Shown here piece by piece: positions 13,777-14,260 of a DNA stretch of 14,260 nt. The position numbers and the translations under genes were made by a program. This stretch comes from Lichenicola sp964658455. Its GTDB lineage: Bacteria > Pseudomonadota > Alphaproteobacteria > Acetobacterales > Acetobacteraceae. How positions within the stretch are numbered: the stretch's first letter is position 1; the number at the start of each line of letters is the position of its first letter. A model generated the notes under the pieces. It did no database searches. It was given only the letters and a program-made list of their open reading frames with translations, and had not been told where the DNA came from. Location of the stretch: positions 1 through 14,260 of the forward strand of contig CAZZZA010000076.1 of NCBI GenBank assembly GCA_964658455.1, in the 5' to 3' direction.

Positions 13777-14260
13777 ATGACCAAAGCCCGCGCCCTGGTG
13801 CTGGAGAAGCAGAACCAGCTGGCGATCCGCGACATCGAGCTCGATGCCGAACTCGGCGCCGACGATGTGCGGATCGCGATCCACACGGTCGGCATCTGCG
13901 GCAGCGACGTGCACTACTACACGCACGGCCATATCGGACCGTTCGTGGTGCGCGCACCGATGGTGCTCGGACACGAGGCCTCCGGCACCATCACCGAACT
14001 CGGCCGCAACGTGCGCGGCCTGTCGGTCGGCGACCGGGTGTGCATGGAGCCGGGCATCCCCGATCCGACCTCGCGCGCCTCGCGCCTGGGCCTGTACAAT
14101 GTCGACCCGGCGGTGCGGTTCTGGGCGACGCCGCCGATCCATGGCTGCCTGACCGCCTCCGTGGTGCATCCTGCCGCCTACACCTTCAAGCTTCCCGACA
14201 CCGTCAGTTTCGCCGAGGGCGCGATGGTCGAGCCGTTCGCGATCGGCGTGCAGGCGGCGG
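13777..14260 (+). CDS. Zinc-dependent polyol dehydrogenase (MDR; xylitol/sorbitol dehydrogenase-like), 3' end missing
   Basis: This is the first 161 residues of a medium-chain NAD(P)-dependent dehydrogenase; the Rossmann half lies beyond the window. The catalytic zinc ligands are present as in sorbitol dehydrogenase: Cys41 (GICGSDVHYY), His66 and Glu67 (LGHEASG), with Glu152 in VEPFAIG. The four cysteines that normally hold the structural zinc are replaced by Asp96, Ser99, Ser102 and Asp110 in the EPGIPDPTS...YNVD lobe, as I recall for bacterial xylitol dehydrogenases. FWATPPIHG (115-123) is typical of the polyol branch. AGGGAGG lies nine bases before the ATG, 29 bases after the isomerase gene. 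In this operon it most likely oxidises erythritol or L-threitol to L-erythrulose (the EltD role); xylitol is a credible alternative. Confidence 0.88.
   Translation, partial: MTKARALVLEKQNQLAIRDIELDAELGADDVRIAIHTVGICGSDVHYYTHGHIGPFVVRAPMVLGHEASGTITELGRNVRGLSVGDRVCMEPGIPDPTSRASRLGLYNVDPAVRFWATPPIHGCLTASVVHPAAYTFKLPDTVSFAEGAMVEPFAIGVQAA

Overview
The window is GC-rich throughout (roughly 70% by eye), with strong G/C bias at third codon positions, tightly packed genes and almost no AT-rich spacers. Gene content (an E. coli PdxI/YdbC-type reductase, a YheS-type ABC-F protein, a CUT2 polyol/sugar ABC transporter, an EryI/DerI-type isomerase) suggests a Gram-negative bacterium, most likely an alphaproteobacterium. 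An acetic-acid-bacterium relative is a guess I cannot prove from this sequence. No rRNA, tRNA, CRISPR array or insertion sequence was seen.

Left part (1-5969), general metabolism. A leftward run reads ndk (nucleoside diphosphate kinase), an MHS-type MFS symporter, a family 2 glycosyltransferase and a TVP38/DedA-like (VTT) membrane protein cut by the window edge. The last three genes abut or overlap. Divergent from ndk is a pyridoxal-reductase-like aldo/keto reductase (PdxI/YdbC type) with an intrinsic-terminator-like hairpin and T-run at its 3' end, followed by a YheS-like ABC-F ATPase.

Right part (5994-14260), a complete-looking tetritol catabolic locus in two divergent arms. The leftward arm, in transcription order, is an ABC ATPase, a permease, a periplasmic binding protein, a DeoR-family regulator and an RpiB-like isomerase. 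The rightward arm is a fused DhaK-DhaL kinase, a triosephosphate-isomerase-like protein and a xylitol/sorbitol-dehydrogenase-like MDR enzyme truncated at the right edge. The set matches the known erythritol/L-threitol route (polyol dehydrogenase -> L-erythrulose; LerK -> L-erythrulose 1-phosphate; LerI/EryH -> D-erythrulose 4-phosphate; DerI/EryI -> D-erythrose 4-phosphate, which enters the pentose phosphate pathway). The RpiB-like protein lacks the His used for furanose ring opening, and the TIM-like protein has altered substrate loops; both fit acyclic four-carbon substrates.

The 224-bp region between the two arms carries a striking operator-like array: a 24-bp palindrome with one mismatched pair plus a third half-site, alternating in orientation and overlapping the best (weak) promoter matches for both arms. 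It is the probable target of the DeoR-family protein and would let one repressor control uptake and catabolism together.
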